Source of the DNA: Prochlorococcus marinus subsp. marinus str. CCMP1375
GTDB taxonomy: Bacteria > Cyanobacteriota > Cyanobacteriia > PCC-6307 > Cyanobiaceae
DNA length: 64,000 nt
Reading direction: 5' to 3'
NCBI RefSeq assembly: GCF_000007925.1
Contig: NC_005042.1
Coordinates: forward strand, 1,178,001 to 1,242,000
The notes under the pieces were generated by a model that ran no database searches, was not told the origin of the DNA, and saw only the letters and a list, made by a program, of their open reading frames with translations. Shown one piece after another: positions 15,707-25,371 of this stretch. Position 1 is the first letter of the stretch; each line of letters starts with the position of its first letter. The translations under genes were made by a program, and so were the position numbers.

Positions 15707-17527
15707 TTAGAACCTTTCATCCTTATGTTCTTGCCAATCAGGAAGAACGCCTTTTAGCTTAAGACTAATTGCTCTGTCTTCTAGATCTTTTGTTTTCAAT
15801 CGCCAAATATTATATATACCAAAATTACCAATAATTTCTGGTTTTAGTTCTTGCCAATGCTCATAAGAACTTGTTTTATTATCTATGATGAGTAGCAATG
15901 TATCTGACTCAGAAGGCAAATTTGTTTTAGAATCTAACCATTTTTCTCTAACTTCTAAGCGCAATCTATCTGACAAATTAACCAAAGCAACTACATCATT
16001 TGACTCATACAATATTATTTTATTTGTATAGAAATGAATCGATGGTTTTCTAATACCAACCATAGCAATAGGTTCATTATTATTTTGCTGAACCAAAAGC
16101 TCTTGTGATACTTTTCGCAAGGGTTCCTGTCTCAGGGTATCACTTAATTTCCAAAGAGGTAGCATAACAAAGAATTGAAACAAGATTAAAGGTACTTGAA
16201 TAAAGAAAAGACTTCTAACCTTAGGCTTAAATATAAAATAGAGAGTAATAAAGGCCGTAATATAAAAACAAATAGCGGCTCTTAAATATAAACCACTTTC
16301 TAATAGCTCATAAGAAAGATTTGGCATCTCAGGGTCTTCAATTAAAAAAATCCATAAACCAGGTAAAGAAAGAATAACTGCCAATGACAGCATTGAAAGA
16401 AACAAGAAGATGTAGGAAGCTGACTTATATTTATTATTCCTAGTATCATTTGCAGCTAAAGCAATCATAATTGCAGCAGCTGGAGTTGCTGGCATCCAAT
16501 AACTAGGAAGCTTTGTAGCAGCAAAAGTAAATAATAAAAAGACAGAAAGCATCCAGCTTCCTGAAAAAGTCAATAATGATTGGCTAGGTCTAATTAAATA
16601 AGAAGAATTAAAGTTAAAAGCAGTATAGAAAAATTGGCCTATAGAAGTAATTAGAAATGGTGTAAAAGGTAATGATGCTATTAAAAGCATCATCACAAAA
16701 AACCACCATGGCTGAGAATGACTGTTGACAACGGAAGTTAGTCTCTGAAAATTGTGATATCCAAAAAAGCTATCCCAAAAAGGTTTCCCTTCTGTAAAAA
16801 GCTCTGCTATGTACCAAGGAATGCTAACAATTAAAGTTATAAAGACTCCTTTCAACGGTCTAATTCTCTTAAATAAAGTTATACAATCTCTCTGAATACA
16901 CCCAAAAATAATATAAGTCATTGCTGCTAATACTAATGCTACAGGTCCTTTCACTAATACAGCCAAGCCTAGGATTATCCAAGAAAGCCACCAAGTCTTA
17001 TTTTTATTATTGGCATAAGATCTCCATCCAAGTATTAAACTAATTCCTAAAGTTGAACAAAGTAATGCATCACTAACTGCAATGCGACTCCAAATAATTA
17101 CTAATGGGGAGATAGCAAATGCAATAGCTCCTACAACTGCAGTCCTTCTTGGAAAAACAATAAATTGACTAGGCCACTTCATTAGAGTGTCGCCAAGTAC
17201 AAGCATTACTGCAACAGTCGAAAGAGCTGAAGGTAGACGAGCGGACCAAGTCCCCAATGGATCCCAAAGATTATTCTTTGGCAATGAATAAAAAATACCC
17301 ATAAGCCAATAAATCAATGGAGGCTTATCAAATCGATTCAATCCATTGACTCTTGGAGTGAGCCAATTTCCCGTCTCGCTCATTGCTCGACTTGCAGCCG
17401 CAAATAGTGGAGGGGTTTCATCTACAAGGCCAGTGCTACCAAGATCCCAAATACATATAAGAATCCCAAGAAAAAGAATTAAATAAATTCCTTTTTTATA
17501 TTGATTTTTAGAAAGAGATGTTTTCAC
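15707..17527 (-). CDS. ArnT/PMT-like membrane glycosyltransferase (GT83/GT39 group)
   Basis: 606 aa with about 11-12 predicted membrane helices. The first lumenal loop carries DET at 36-38 (catalytic acidic pair of the GT-C fold) and RFDKPPLIYW at about 65-74, both typical of ArnT/PMT-type enzymes that move a sugar from polyprenyl phosphate to lipid A or protein. The C-terminal soluble part (IHFYTNKIILYESND...) resembles the periplasmic domain of ArnT. Prochlorococcus lacks classical lipid A core decoration, so the acceptor is open. It lies 35 nt downstream of the GT4 gene on the same strand. Confidence 0.8.
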   Translation of the reverse strand: MKTSLSKNQYKKGIYLILFLGILICIWDLGSTGLVDETPPLFAAASRAMSETGNWLTPRVNGLNRFDKPPLIYWLMGIFYSLPKNNLWDPLGTWSARLPSALSTVAVMLVLGDTLMKWPSQFIVFPRRTAVVGAIAFAISPLVIIWSRIAVSDALLCSTLGISLILGWRSYANNKNKTWWLSWIILGLAVLVKGPVALVLAAMTYIIFGCIQRDCITLFKRIRPLKGVFITLIVSIPWYIAELFTEGKPFWDSFFGYHNFQRLTSVVNSHSQPWWFFVMMLLIASLPFTPFLITSIGQFFYTAFNFNSSYLIRPSQSLLTFSGSWMLSVFLLFTFAATKLPSYWMPATPAAAIMIALAANDTRNNKYKSASYIFLFLSMLSLAVILSLPGLWIFLIEDPEMPNLSYELLESGLYLRAAICFYITAFITLYFIFKPKVRSLFFIQVPLILFQFFVMLPLWKLSDTLRQEPLRKVSQELLVQQNNNEPIAMVGIRKPSIHFYTNKIILYESNDVVALVNLSDRLRLEVREKWLDSKTNLPSESDTLLLIIDNKTSSYEHWQELKPEIIGNFGIYNIWRLKTKDLEDRAISLKLKGVLPDWQEHKDERF

Positions 17528-17562
17528 TTAATTTCAAGGAATAGCATATTGAAATACTTCAT

Positions 17563-18651
17563 TTATCGAATTCCTAAACCTGATTGAATCCAAGAGTTAA
17601 TTCGTTTTGCAAACATCTGATAAGAAGCAGATTCATTAGCCCAGTCCCTACAATTTTGTCTTTTTATTTTATCTATATTTAATACACCTTTTTTTAAGCC
17701 CTCTATGTCATCAGAGGGAACCAACCAACCTGTCACCCCTGACTGGACCAATTCCCCAGGGCCTCCTCGCCTATAGGCAACTACAGGCACTCCACAAGCC
17801 ATGGCCTCTGCAACTACATTTCCATAAGCTTCATTCCATTTAGGTGTATTAATAAGTGCTCTACAACTGCCAAGCTGGCTCTGAAACTCCTGCGTATTAA
17901 GAAAACCTTTCCATTCAATTGTTCCTTCTGGGACCAAGGACTCTATTTTAGATGCATATGCTTTGTCTTCTATCAAACCCCAAACAAATAATTTGTCTCC
18001 TAAATCAGCTGCAACTTTAGCTGCATCCTCCAATCCTTTTTCTGGCGCAACTCTCCCAGCCCATCCTAAGGGGCCTTGACCTTTTAATTGAAAATGATAA
18101 TTTTTCAAATCAAATCCATTCCCTAAAACAATTGGTTGATCTATTAATTCATAATCTGATGCTTGACTAAAAGTATGAAAAGCCAATCTAGAGTGATGGG
18201 TCTTAGATAGATCTCGAACTGTTGCTTCCATCAGTTTTGAGACTCCTGCCATACTAATTAAATGAAATATTTTTGGTTCTACGAAAGGTGTTAGCCATAA
18301 AGGCAACCAGTCATAGCATAAATTTAATATTGCATCTGAATTTTTAGAAACTTTAAGAGCAACCTCCACAAGTTTTGGAAGCATTCCATTAAAAGGGATT
18401 GTAATTGGAGCATCAGGGACTTGATGCTGCCAACTTGATTGGTCAATGCCCTTAACAGTAATAATTTCAGCACCTTCGCATCCTGAGGGAAGAAAGGATC
18501 CATAAGGCGCAACTAAGACAATATGATGGCCCATTTCCAAAAGCCCCTTAATAATGGCAACCAATGTCAACTCAACACCACCACCTTTTCCACTCCCTAT
18601 AAATCCAATAGGAGTGCTAATAAGAATTAACCTAAGAGGGCTAGAAGTCAT
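17563..18651 (-). CDS. GT4 glycosyltransferase, similar to cyanobacterial pteridine glucosyltransferase
   Basis: 362-aa GT-B enzyme. The donor-side pattern E-x7-E is in EAYGNVVAEA, with GRVAPEKGLEDA and ARRGGPGE-like loops around it. The N-terminal STPIGFIGSGKGGGVELTL and mid-chain DWLPLWLTPF resemble the UDP-glucose:tetrahydrobiopterin glucosyltransferase described from Synechococcus PCC 7942, as I remember it. If so, it would glucosylate a pterin in the cytoplasm; otherwise it is a generic GT4. Its ATG overlaps the upstream EamA gene's stop by 4 nt, implying co-translation. Confidence 0.75.
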   Translation of the reverse strand: MTSSPLRLILISTPIGFIGSGKGGGVELTLVAIIKGLLEMGHHIVLVAPYGSFLPSGCEGAEIITVKGIDQSSWQHQVPDAPITIPFNGMLPKLVEVALKVSKNSDAILNLCYDWLPLWLTPFVEPKIFHLISMAGVSKLMEATVRDLSKTHHSRLAFHTFSQASDYELIDQPIVLGNGFDLKNYHFQLKGQGPLGWAGRVAPEKGLEDAAKVAADLGDKLFVWGLIEDKAYASKIESLVPEGTIEWKGFLNTQEFQSQLGSCRALINTPKWNEAYGNVVAEAMACGVPVVAYRRGGPGELVQSGVTGWLVPSDDIEGLKKGVLNIDKIKRQNCRDWANESASYQMFAKRINSWIQSGLGIR

Positions 18652-19610
18652 CCAGAAATACCTTTAAACAAATTATTCCGACTATCTGATATTGGTTCCC
18701 ATAACCTCGCTCTCTGACTAACTAAAAATACAGAAAACAATACAAATGAAACACCAATCCATTGCACCCAATCAAGTCTCTCACCTAACCAAACGCCTCC
18801 AGTAATAAGAGCAAAAACTGGAGTTAAGAATGCAAGAGTACTAAAACTTGTTAGTTCTGTTTGACTGGCAAACCAAAAAAACAATCCATATGCAAGTGCG
18901 CTTCCTAAAAAAGCAGCATAGGACATCAATCCCCAATCAAAAGCTGACCATTGGGGAAATAAAGGCCAACTTTTGTCAAAAAAATGCCAAACAGCTAAAG
19001 GGATACTTCCAAAAACCATATGCCATCCAGTTACTGCAACTGGATCACTAGCTTTGCAAGTAAAGCGAATTAATACTGTTCCTAAGGCCATTGCCAAAGC
19101 AGCTCCTAGCATCCAAAACTGCCCATTAGCCAATACATCGGATTCAGATACCCCCTTATTCATTAAGAACCAATGACTTAATAATTCCGGGGGTGTTCCT
19201 ATGCAAATTATGCCTCCCAATCCAAGTACTAATCCAATCCAACCAATGGGGTTTATAGGATCACCAAAAAGGGTTCTTGCTAAAAGAGCGACTATTAATG
19301 GCTGAGAATCAATAAAAACAGATCCAAGCCCTGCTCCACTATTAACTAATCCCCTAGTTAGAAAAAATTGAAATAAGCTTCCATCTATCAAAGTGAAAAC
19401 TAAAAACCAACCCAAATCAATCCTTGCAATATTTAAAGGTCTTTTCAAAATAATTACAGCAATAAGTATTGCTATCCCTGAAGGGAAAAGCCTTAAAATC
19501 GCAACAAATTCTGGTCCTGATGATTGAACTAAAGGTGCCATGGCGGCCATAGCAGATCCCCATAGAGCAAAAGGCAAAACCATTAACAACCAATTCATCT
19601 TTTCAAACAT
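18648..19610 (-). CDS. EamA/DMT-family transporter
   Basis: 320 aa with about ten hydrophobic segments arranged as two five-helix EamA repeats. The second repeat starts near WMLGAALAMALGTVLIRFT, and the end of that repeat (TPVFALITGGVWLGERLDWVQWIGVSFVL) is the family's usual block. It exports or imports small metabolites through the inner membrane; the substrate is unknown. It overlaps the glycosyltransferase gene by 4 nt, which raises the possibility that it moves that enzyme's product. Divergent from sppA, 53 nt away. Confidence 0.88.
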   Translation of the reverse strand: MFEKMNWLLMVLPFALWGSAMAAMAPLVQSSGPEFVAILRLFPSGIAILIAVIILKRPLNIARIDLGWFLVFTLIDGSLFQFFLTRGLVNSGAGLGSVFIDSQPLIVALLARTLFGDPINPIGWIGLVLGLGGIICIGTPPELLSHWFLMNKGVSESDVLANGQFWMLGAALAMALGTVLIRFTCKASDPVAVTGWHMVFGSIPLAVWHFFDKSWPLFPQWSAFDWGLMSYAAFLGSALAYGLFFWFASQTELTSFSTLAFLTPVFALITGGVWLGERLDWVQWIGVSFVLFSVFLVSQRARLWEPISDSRNNLFKGISG

Positions 19611-19663
19611 GGCGACAGGTTGGCCTGTTATTTTTAAACTTCATATGAACAAGAACTAAAGAC

Positions 19664-20473
19664 ATGATCTGGCCTTGGCGACGCAAATCAAAAAAACGAA
19701 TGGCAAGAATCATTATTGATGGCCCAATTAATGGTTCTACTAGGAAGCTTGTACTTAAAGCTCTTAGACAAGTTGAAGACAGAGAGTTTCCTGCTCTATT
19801 ACTTCGCATTGATAGTCCAGGGGGAACTGTCGGCGATAGCCAAGAAATTCATGCTGCTCTCCTAAGGCTGCGTGAGAAGGGCTGCCATATTGTTGCCAGC
19901 TTTGGCAATATATCAGCTTCAGGCGGCGTTTATGTAGGCGTAGCCGCAGAGAAAATTATTGCAAACCCAGGAACTATTACAGGTTCAATAGGAGTAATTC
20001 TCCGTGGCAATAACCTTTCAAAATTGCTGGAGAAGATTGGCATAAAATTTGAAACCATCAAAAGTGGTTTGTATAAGGATATTCTTTCACCCGATAGAGC
20101 CTTATCTCCTGAAGAACGTTCTCTTCTGCAATCACTTATCGATAGCAGTTACGAACAATTCGTAACTGCTGTTGCTGAAGGAAGGAAACTTAATAAAGAA
20201 GATGTAAAAAGTTTTGCAGACGGCAGGGTTTTCACAGGAACACAGGCCAAGCAATTAGGTTTAATCGATGACACTGGCGATGAAAACGATGCAAGACTGC
20301 TAGCAGCAGAACTTGCAGATCTAGATCAAAAGGTCCGACCAATTACTCTTGGTCGTCCTAAAAAGAAACTAATAGGGCTGCTGCCTGGAGGGAAAATGTT
20401 TTCTAAGCTTTTAGAGACAATAAGTATGGAACTTTCAACCAGCGGCCAAATACTTTGGCTATTTAGACAATAA
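19664..20473 (+). CDS. sppA: Signal peptide peptidase SppA (short form)
   Basis: 269-aa S49 serine protease. The nucleophilic serine lies in GNISASGGVYVG and the general-base lysine in ETIKSGLYKD, about 50 residues on. LRIDSPGGTV is the preceding oxyanion-side motif. This is the single-domain form that assembles as an octamer, not the duplicated 600-aa E. coli form. No long membrane anchor is visible at the N-terminus, only a short basic start (WPWRRKSKKR). It cleaves leftover signal peptides at the membrane. It is followed 24 nt later by aroH. Confidence 0.9.
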   Translation: MIWPWRRKSKKRMARIIIDGPINGSTRKLVLKALRQVEDREFPALLLRIDSPGGTVGDSQEIHAALLRLREKGCHIVASFGNISASGGVYVGVAAEKIIANPGTITGSIGVILRGNNLSKLLEKIGIKFETIKSGLYKDILSPDRALSPEERSLLQSLIDSSYEQFVTAVAEGRKLNKEDVKSFADGRVFTGTQAKQLGLIDDTGDENDARLLAAELADLDQKVRPITLGRPKKKLIGLLPGGKMFSKLLETISMELSTSGQILWLFRQ

Positions 20474-20497
20474 GTTAAGCATTCAAGCTGCAAGAAA

Positions 20498-20860
20498 ATG
20501 AACATTAGAGCTATACGAGGTGCTACCACATGCTTGAGCAACACATCTGATGCTATTGAGTCAGCTGTTCAAGAACTAGTCTCTGAGCTAGTCAACCAAA
20601 ATAAACTTAAAGCGAAGCAAATTATTTCTGTAACTTTTTCAGTTACAAATGATCTAAATGCTTGTTTTCCTGCAGCCATGGCCAGAAAGCAACATGGCTG
20701 GGAGGAAGTAGCTCTCCTTGACTGTCAGCAAATGTATGTAAAAGGTGATCTTGCAAATTGCATTAGAATCCTTGCAATTGTAAATCTGCCTGAAGATCAA
20801 ATGCCAAGACATACTTATTTAGGCGAAGCAAGTATGCTTCGTCCAGACAGGTCTGTTTAG
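20498..20860 (+). CDS. aroH: Chorismate mutase, AroH type
   Basis: 120-aa trimeric AroH-class enzyme converting chorismate to prephenate for phenylalanine and tyrosine. The length and motifs match: RAIRGATTCLSN at the start, SVTFSVTNDLNACFPA in the middle, and a closing RILAIVN..RHTYLGEASMLRPD. It follows sppA closely and is probably co-transcribed with it. AroH-type mutases are common in cyanobacteria. Confidence 0.92.
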   Translation: MNIRAIRGATTCLSNTSDAIESAVQELVSELVNQNKLKAKQIISVTFSVTNDLNACFPAAMARKQHGWEEVALLDCQQMYVKGDLANCIRILAIVNLPEDQMPRHTYLGEASMLRPDRSV

Positions 20861-20941
20861 CTACAGCATCTAGGGTGAAATTTAAATCAAAAAACAATTA
20901 CTAAAAAGATCACAACTTCTTTCACAATCAAACCCTCCAAA

Positions 20942-21526
20942 ATGTCCCAGCCTCAACGTAAATTTAATCTAAAAATTTTACGGGATAAAGTATTAACACC
21001 AGGTTTATTATTTGGTGCATTTTTAGGTGCAAGTTGTATTACAAATGCGCCTAGCATAGCCAATACTGGATTGGATTTCATGTGGGATGCAGACCCAAAT
21101 TATATTAAGCTTAAGTACATACAAAGCTCTAGGCAAAGGAAGGATAGATCAACATACTTCTTTTTCCTAAGATCTAGAGATCGTAAAACTGGAATATTAA
21201 AGTTAACAATTAAAGTCCCAGACTATTTTGATGCAAATATTAAATTAAATAAGCTTAAATTCTGTCGAGCTCAGATAGGTGGATATAGAACAAGATCCAA
21301 ATGTGTAGAGGACGTGCCCTCTGTTATTGAAATAAGCAAAGACCAAACTTCAATTGATATCTACCCAGACCAACCAATTCCAGTAGATAAAAATACTTAC
21401 GCTTTGAGGATGAAAATATTTAATCCAAGAAGAGCAGGAATGTTCCAATTTCATGCTTATGCCCAATCTCCAGGGGCAATGCCAATATCTGGTTATGTTG
21501 GCTCTTGGAATATGGATGTCGAGTGA
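20942..21526 (+). CDS. DUF2808 secreted protein
   Basis: 194 aa with an N-terminal hydrophobic stretch (LLFGAFLGASCITNAPSIA) that acts as a signal peptide or anchor. The mature part carries the DUF2808 pattern common in cyanobacteria, with RDRKTGILKLTIKVPDYF near the centre and a closing FQFHAYAQSPG. DUF2808 proteins are predicted periplasmic or envelope proteins of unknown role. It lies 81 nt after aroH and 57 nt before rpmH. Confidence 0.85.
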   Translation: MSQPQRKFNLKILRDKVLTPGLLFGAFLGASCITNAPSIANTGLDFMWDADPNYIKLKYIQSSRQRKDRSTYFFFLRSRDRKTGILKLTIKVPDYFDANIKLNKLKFCRAQIGGYRTRSKCVEDVPSVIEISKDQTSIDIYPDQPIPVDKNTYALRMKIFNPRRAGMFQFHAYAQSPGAMPISGYVGSWNMDVE

Positions 21527-21582
21527 ACTGATAAATTAGAGAATCAATAAATATTCATTCCCAATAGAAACAAGGAAGACAA

Positions 21583-21720
21583 ATGACTAAAAGAACATTT
21601 GGAGGAACAAGTAGAAAAAGAAAACGTGTATCTGGCTTTAGAGTCAGAATGAGAACCCACACAGGCAGGAGTGTTATTAGAAGTAGAAGGAAGAAAGGAA
21701 GATCTCGGATTGCTGTCTAG
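21583..21720 (+). CDS. rpmH: 50S ribosomal protein L34
   Basis: 45 aa, [29 protein letters not shown] and so on, the very basic L34 sequence with the family's FRxRMxTxxGRxVIxxRRxKGR pattern. It precedes rnpA, the near-universal bacterial order. The ATG is preceded by an AGGAAG ribosome-binding sequence. Confidence 0.97.
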   Translation: MTKRTFGGTSRKRKRVSGFRVRMRTHTGRSVIRSRRKKGRSRIAV

Positions 21721-21778
21721 GGTTAGCAAATAAAAAGATCAACCAATTCGCCGCTTAATGAGGAATTAAATAAATCAA

Positions 21779-22162
21779 ATGGTGCTGCCTAAAGGCATGA
21801 GATTAAAAGGATATAAATCCTTTGATTACATTCACAAATCAGCAAAACGCTATAAGAGTGATTCCATGATGCTCAGAGTAACCAAAGCAAATGAGCGATT
21901 GATCAAGTCAACAATTAAAAATTCAAAATCAAACTCTTGCAGATGTGCTATTTCAATAAGTAATAAAGTCAGCAAGAAAGCTGTCATAAGAAACCGTTTA
22001 AGACGTTTGCTTCATAATCACTTGAAGAAAAGGTTGTTCCAAAAAGACGCATTTTCTAATAACTGGCTTTTACTAAGCTTGAGTCCTAAATGCTTGGACA
22101 AAAATACTGAAAATCTGCTAGAAGAATGCGACAAGCTACTTATTGAGGCAGGTTTCTGCTAA
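21779..22162 (+). CDS. rnpA: Ribonuclease P protein component
   Basis: 127 aa. The basic RNR helix is [10 protein letters not shown] near residues 70-80, preceded by the [13 protein letters not shown] block. It binds the RNase P RNA and helps process pre-tRNA 5' ends. It sits between rpmH and yidC as usual. An insertion of about ten residues ([16 protein letters not shown]) before the central strand is a lineage feature. The stop overlaps the next ATG by 1 nt. Confidence 0.95.
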   Translation: MVLPKGMRLKGYKSFDYIHKSAKRYKSDSMMLRVTKANERLIKSTIKNSKSNSCRCAISISNKVSKKAVIRNRLRRLLHNHLKKRLFQKDAFSNNWLLLSLSPKCLDKNTENLLEECDKLLIEAGFC

Positions 22163-22563
22163 TGATTAATTCTTCAGAGAAGATCTTTTTCGAAGGAGCC
22201 CCTGCTAAAGAAGACCTAATTTTGAACCTTATCGCAGGAATTACATTAATTGGGCTTCCTTTCACTTTTGGAGCTTTAGTAAGAGCCCTATGGCTCCGTT
22301 TCAAAATAACGAACAAAAGGATTTCCGTTACTGGTGGATGGCTAGGAAAAGATAAATCACAAATATCCTATAGCCAAATCAAAGAGGTTCGGGCAATCCC
22401 CAGAGGATTTGGTTCCTATGGCGATATGGTTTTAGTTTTAAAAGATGATGCAAGACTGGAGATGCGTTCCATCCCCAATTTTAGAAAGGTGGAAGATTTC
22501 ATAAATGAAAAAATTAATGAAACATCTTCACGAAATTCATCCTCAGAGGTGGCCGGGTTCTGA
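22162..22563 (+). CDS. Bacterial PH-domain membrane protein
   Basis: 133 aa. A hydrophobic segment (LNLIAGITLIGLPFTFGALV) is followed by a PH-like domain: LWLRFKITNKRISVTGGWLGKDKSQISYSQIKEVRAIPRG, the usual bPH_2 strand pattern. It is conserved between rnpA and yidC in marine picocyanobacteria and is probably membrane-bound with the PH domain in the cytoplasm. Its start overlaps the rnpA stop, so it is likely co-translated. The molecular role is unknown; a link with membrane-protein insertion is only by position. Confidence 0.85.
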   Translation: MINSSEKIFFEGAPAKEDLILNLIAGITLIGLPFTFGALVRALWLRFKITNKRISVTGGWLGKDKSQISYSQIKEVRAIPRGFGSYGDMVLVLKDDARLEMRSIPNFRKVEDFINEKINETSSRNSSSEVAGF

Positions 22564-22653
22564 ACTTCAATTAAATTCAACAAATACTTAAGCAACTTAT
22601 TATCTTTAATTACATAGTGGCATGAGCCTTCTGTCCTTTCTTATTGAACTATC

Positions 22654-23802
22654 GTGATCGGTTTCCTTTCTGACAATCTTCTTATACCGATTCTAGATTT
22701 CTTCTATGGCTTATTTCATAGCTATGGAATAGCAATAGTTGCGCTAACCATTGTCATTCGAATAGCTCTATTCCCTTTAAGTGCTGGATCTATAAGAAGT
22801 GCTCGACGCATGAAAATAGCTCAGCCTGTAATGCAAAAACGTCAGGCTGAGATTAAAAGTCGATATGCTAATGACCCCAAAAAGCAACAAGATGAACTAG
22901 GGAAGCTTATGGGTGAATTTGGCAGCCCATTGGCAGGATGCCTACCACTTCTAGTTCAAATGCCAATATTATTTGCATTATTTGCCACATTACGAGGATC
23001 ACCTTTTGCTGATGTACCTTATCTAGTAAACCTAAAAATACTACCTCCTGAACAGATAGCAGCTGTAGAGCCAAAACCTTTCAAAAGTCCTAGGCACTCC
23101 ATTTTTATTTCTGACAAAGATCACTTCCCTGTAATTGCATCACTACCTGGGGGTACAAAGATAGCTGCAGGAGACTCGGTTAATATTAAATTAGAAACAT
23201 TATCAGGCGAAAAATATTCCAATGTACTTGGAAAATTTGAGAATGGTTCAAAATTCTCACCAACTTGGAAACTCACAAAAGGGGCAGATTTAGCAAGTGT
23301 TTCCGCTGATGGTACTGTTACAGCAAAGTACCCTGGAGATGCAACAGTTGAAGGCAAAATTCCAGGCCTAGCTGCTAAAAGTGGTTTCTTATTTATAAAA
23401 GCTCTGGGACAAGTAGGTTTCTATGTTGACGGAGCAATAAACTGGGACATTGCAATTCTTGTAGCAGGTTTTGGTTTAACACTGGTTATTTCACAAGTCC
23501 TTTCAGGTCAAGGGATGCCACCTAACCCTCAACAAGCAACGGCACAAAAAATCACTCCGATAATGATCACAGGGATGTTCCTATTTTTTCCTCTTCCCGC
23601 TGGAGTACTTTTATATATGGTTATTGCAAATATGTTCCAAGCCTTTCAAACATTTCTATTAAATAAAGAAGCTCTCCCCGAAAACCTACAAAAGATCCTC
23701 GATGACCAAATTAAAAATCAAGGTAAGAAGGAATTAGCTACTTCTCCAGCAATAGATTCAGAAAGACTTCCTTTTGAACCAAAAAGTAACAAACAAAACT
23801 AA
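22654..23802 (+). CDS. yidC: Membrane protein insertase YidC/Oxa1 with an inserted Ig-like domain
   Basis: 382-aa insertase. The core helices are clear: [19 protein letters not shown] with the groove arginine, the cytoplasmic hairpin after it, [18 protein letters not shown], and the closing [19 protein letters not shown]. Between the second and third conserved helices lies about 110 extra residues (about 140-255) whose middle reads like a Big_2 Ig-like domain: [31 protein letters not shown]. It inserts thylakoid and plasma-membrane proteins. The start is GTG. Confidence 0.93.
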   Translation: MIGFLSDNLLIPILDFFYGLFHSYGIAIVALTIVIRIALFPLSAGSIRSARRMKIAQPVMQKRQAEIKSRYANDPKKQQDELGKLMGEFGSPLAGCLPLLVQMPILFALFATLRGSPFADVPYLVNLKILPPEQIAAVEPKPFKSPRHSIFISDKDHFPVIASLPGGTKIAAGDSVNIKLETLSGEKYSNVLGKFENGSKFSPTWKLTKGADLASVSADGTVTAKYPGDATVEGKIPGLAAKSGFLFIKALGQVGFYVDGAINWDIAILVAGFGLTLVISQVLSGQGMPPNPQQATAQKITPIMITGMFLFFPLPAGVLLYMVIANMFQAFQTFLLNKEALPENLQKILDDQIKNQGKKELATSPAIDSERLPFEPKSNKQN

Positions 23803-23884
23803 TTTGTACTAAAAAGTGATTCAAATTATTATTTAAATATTTATTTTCTTGATTCACTTTTAATTCAATTTATTTGATCAAGTT

Positions 23885-25363
23885 ATGCAAAAGTGGAATG
23901 ATCAGTTTGATCTGCTAATTAAATCTCGGACTCCTCTAATTCTTATTCGGAGTCGAGAAGAAGAAAGGCTGGAATCTTTAATAAAAGAGGCAACAAAAAG
24001 GCTTGCTCCACTACGTCTTGCAACATGGGATTATGTAGAAGGATTAAAAGGTATTCTCAATTCAGAAGGTCTAGGGGCAAGACAACCAATGGCTATTTTG
24101 CAATGGCTTCAGAAACTACAATCGACCTCTCCAACAATACTTCTTGCTAAAGACTTCCACCGTTTTTCTGAAGATCCAGGAATTGCAAGAATGCTTAAAA
24201 ATTTATCTACTGAATTAAGGAAAACCTCTCACTCAATTATACTTTGTTCTTGGGATTGGTCTCCACCTAGCGACCTGGATGATTCACTAACTATTCTTGA
24301 CCTGCCATTACCTAAAGAAGAAGAATTAAAAACTCTACTTAGTAATATTGCTAATGCGAGTGGAGCCAGCTTAGATCAAGAGTCTCTAGAAGAATTAACC
24401 CATGCATGCAGTGGACTTAGTGAAATAAGAGTAAGGCAAGTTGCAGCAAGGGCTCTTGCTCAGCGTGGGAAATTGAGCAAAGAAGACCTAACAGAAGTAC
24501 TTGAAGAAAAGCGCCAAGCAGTCGCTCGCAGTGAAGTACTTGAATATTTCGAGACTCAGGCATCTCCTTCTGACATAGGTGGCTTAGATGCTCTTAAAGC
24601 ATGGTTAGATCAAAGGCATTCTGCTTTTTCAGATGAAGCTCGCAAGTTTGGATTACCTTTGCCAAGGGGTGTCTTACTTATAGGGCCCCAAGGAACAGGC
24701 AAATCTTTAACCGCTAAAGCAATTGCTCATAGCTGGTCAATGCCTCTTTTACGGCTTGACGTTGGCCGACTTTTTGCTGGTTTAGTAGGAGCTAGTGAGG
24801 CTAAAACAAGAGAAACTATTAGGTATGCAGAGTCAATGTCTCCATGTGTCCTATGGATAGATGAAATCGACAAAGGGTTTGGTGGAGACGCCAGAAGCGA
24901 TGGGGGTACTAGTCAAAGGGTATTGGCAAATTTATTAACTTGGATGGCCGAAAAGAAAAGTGCTGTATTTGTTGTTGCTACTGCGAATGGAATTGAAAGA
25001 ATGCCTGGAGAACTTCTAAGGAAAGGACGCTTTGATGAGATTTTCTTGCTTGATCTTCCTAGTCCGCAAGAACGTTTTAAAATCTTAGAACTTCATATAA
25101 AGCAAAGACGTCCTAATCTTAATATTCCAATTGAAATAGTAGTTGATAGGACTCAAGGCTTTTCTGGAGCAGAATTGGAGCAAACAGTTATTGAAGCAAT
25201 GCATTACGCTTTCTCCGAAAGAAGAGATCTTTTAGAAACAGATTTAATCCTTGCAGCAACTCAACTAATTCCTCTTTCGAAAACCGCTAAAGAACAACTT
25301 GATTTCCTAAAAGACTGGGCATCTTCAGGTAGAGCAAGACCAGCATCGCTTATGCTCAATTAG
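23885..25363 (+). CDS. ycf46: Ycf46-type AAA+ ATPase
   Basis: 492 aa. A long N-terminal domain (about 1-230) precedes one AAA+ module with Walker A GPQGTGKS, Walker [13 protein letters not shown], and [14 protein letters not shown] around the sensor/arginine-finger region. This is the cyanobacterial and plastid Ycf46 layout. It has been linked to carbon-uptake regulation in a freshwater cyanobacterium; in general its role is poorly defined. It lies 82 nt after yidC. A weak long-loop inverted repeat (23812-23824/23849-23861) in that gap might act as a terminator. serS begins 8 nt downstream. Confidence 0.9.
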   Translation: MQKWNDQFDLLIKSRTPLILIRSREEERLESLIKEATKRLAPLRLATWDYVEGLKGILNSEGLGARQPMAILQWLQKLQSTSPTILLAKDFHRFSEDPGIARMLKNLSTELRKTSHSIILCSWDWSPPSDLDDSLTILDLPLPKEEELKTLLSNIANASGASLDQESLEELTHACSGLSEIRVRQVAARALAQRGKLSKEDLTEVLEEKRQAVARSEVLEYFETQASPSDIGGLDALKAWLDQRHSAFSDEARKFGLPLPRGVLLIGPQGTGKSLTAKAIAHSWSMPLLRLDVGRLFAGLVGASEAKTRETIRYAESMSPCVLWIDEIDKGFGGDARSDGGTSQRVLANLLTWMAEKKSAVFVVATANGIERMPGELLRKGRFDEIFLLDLPSPQERFKILELHIKQRRPNLNIPIEIVVDRTQGFSGAELEQTVIEAMHYAFSERRDLLETDLILAATQLIPLSKTAKEQLDFLKDWASSGRARPASLMLN

Positions 25364-25371
25364 AAAAACAA

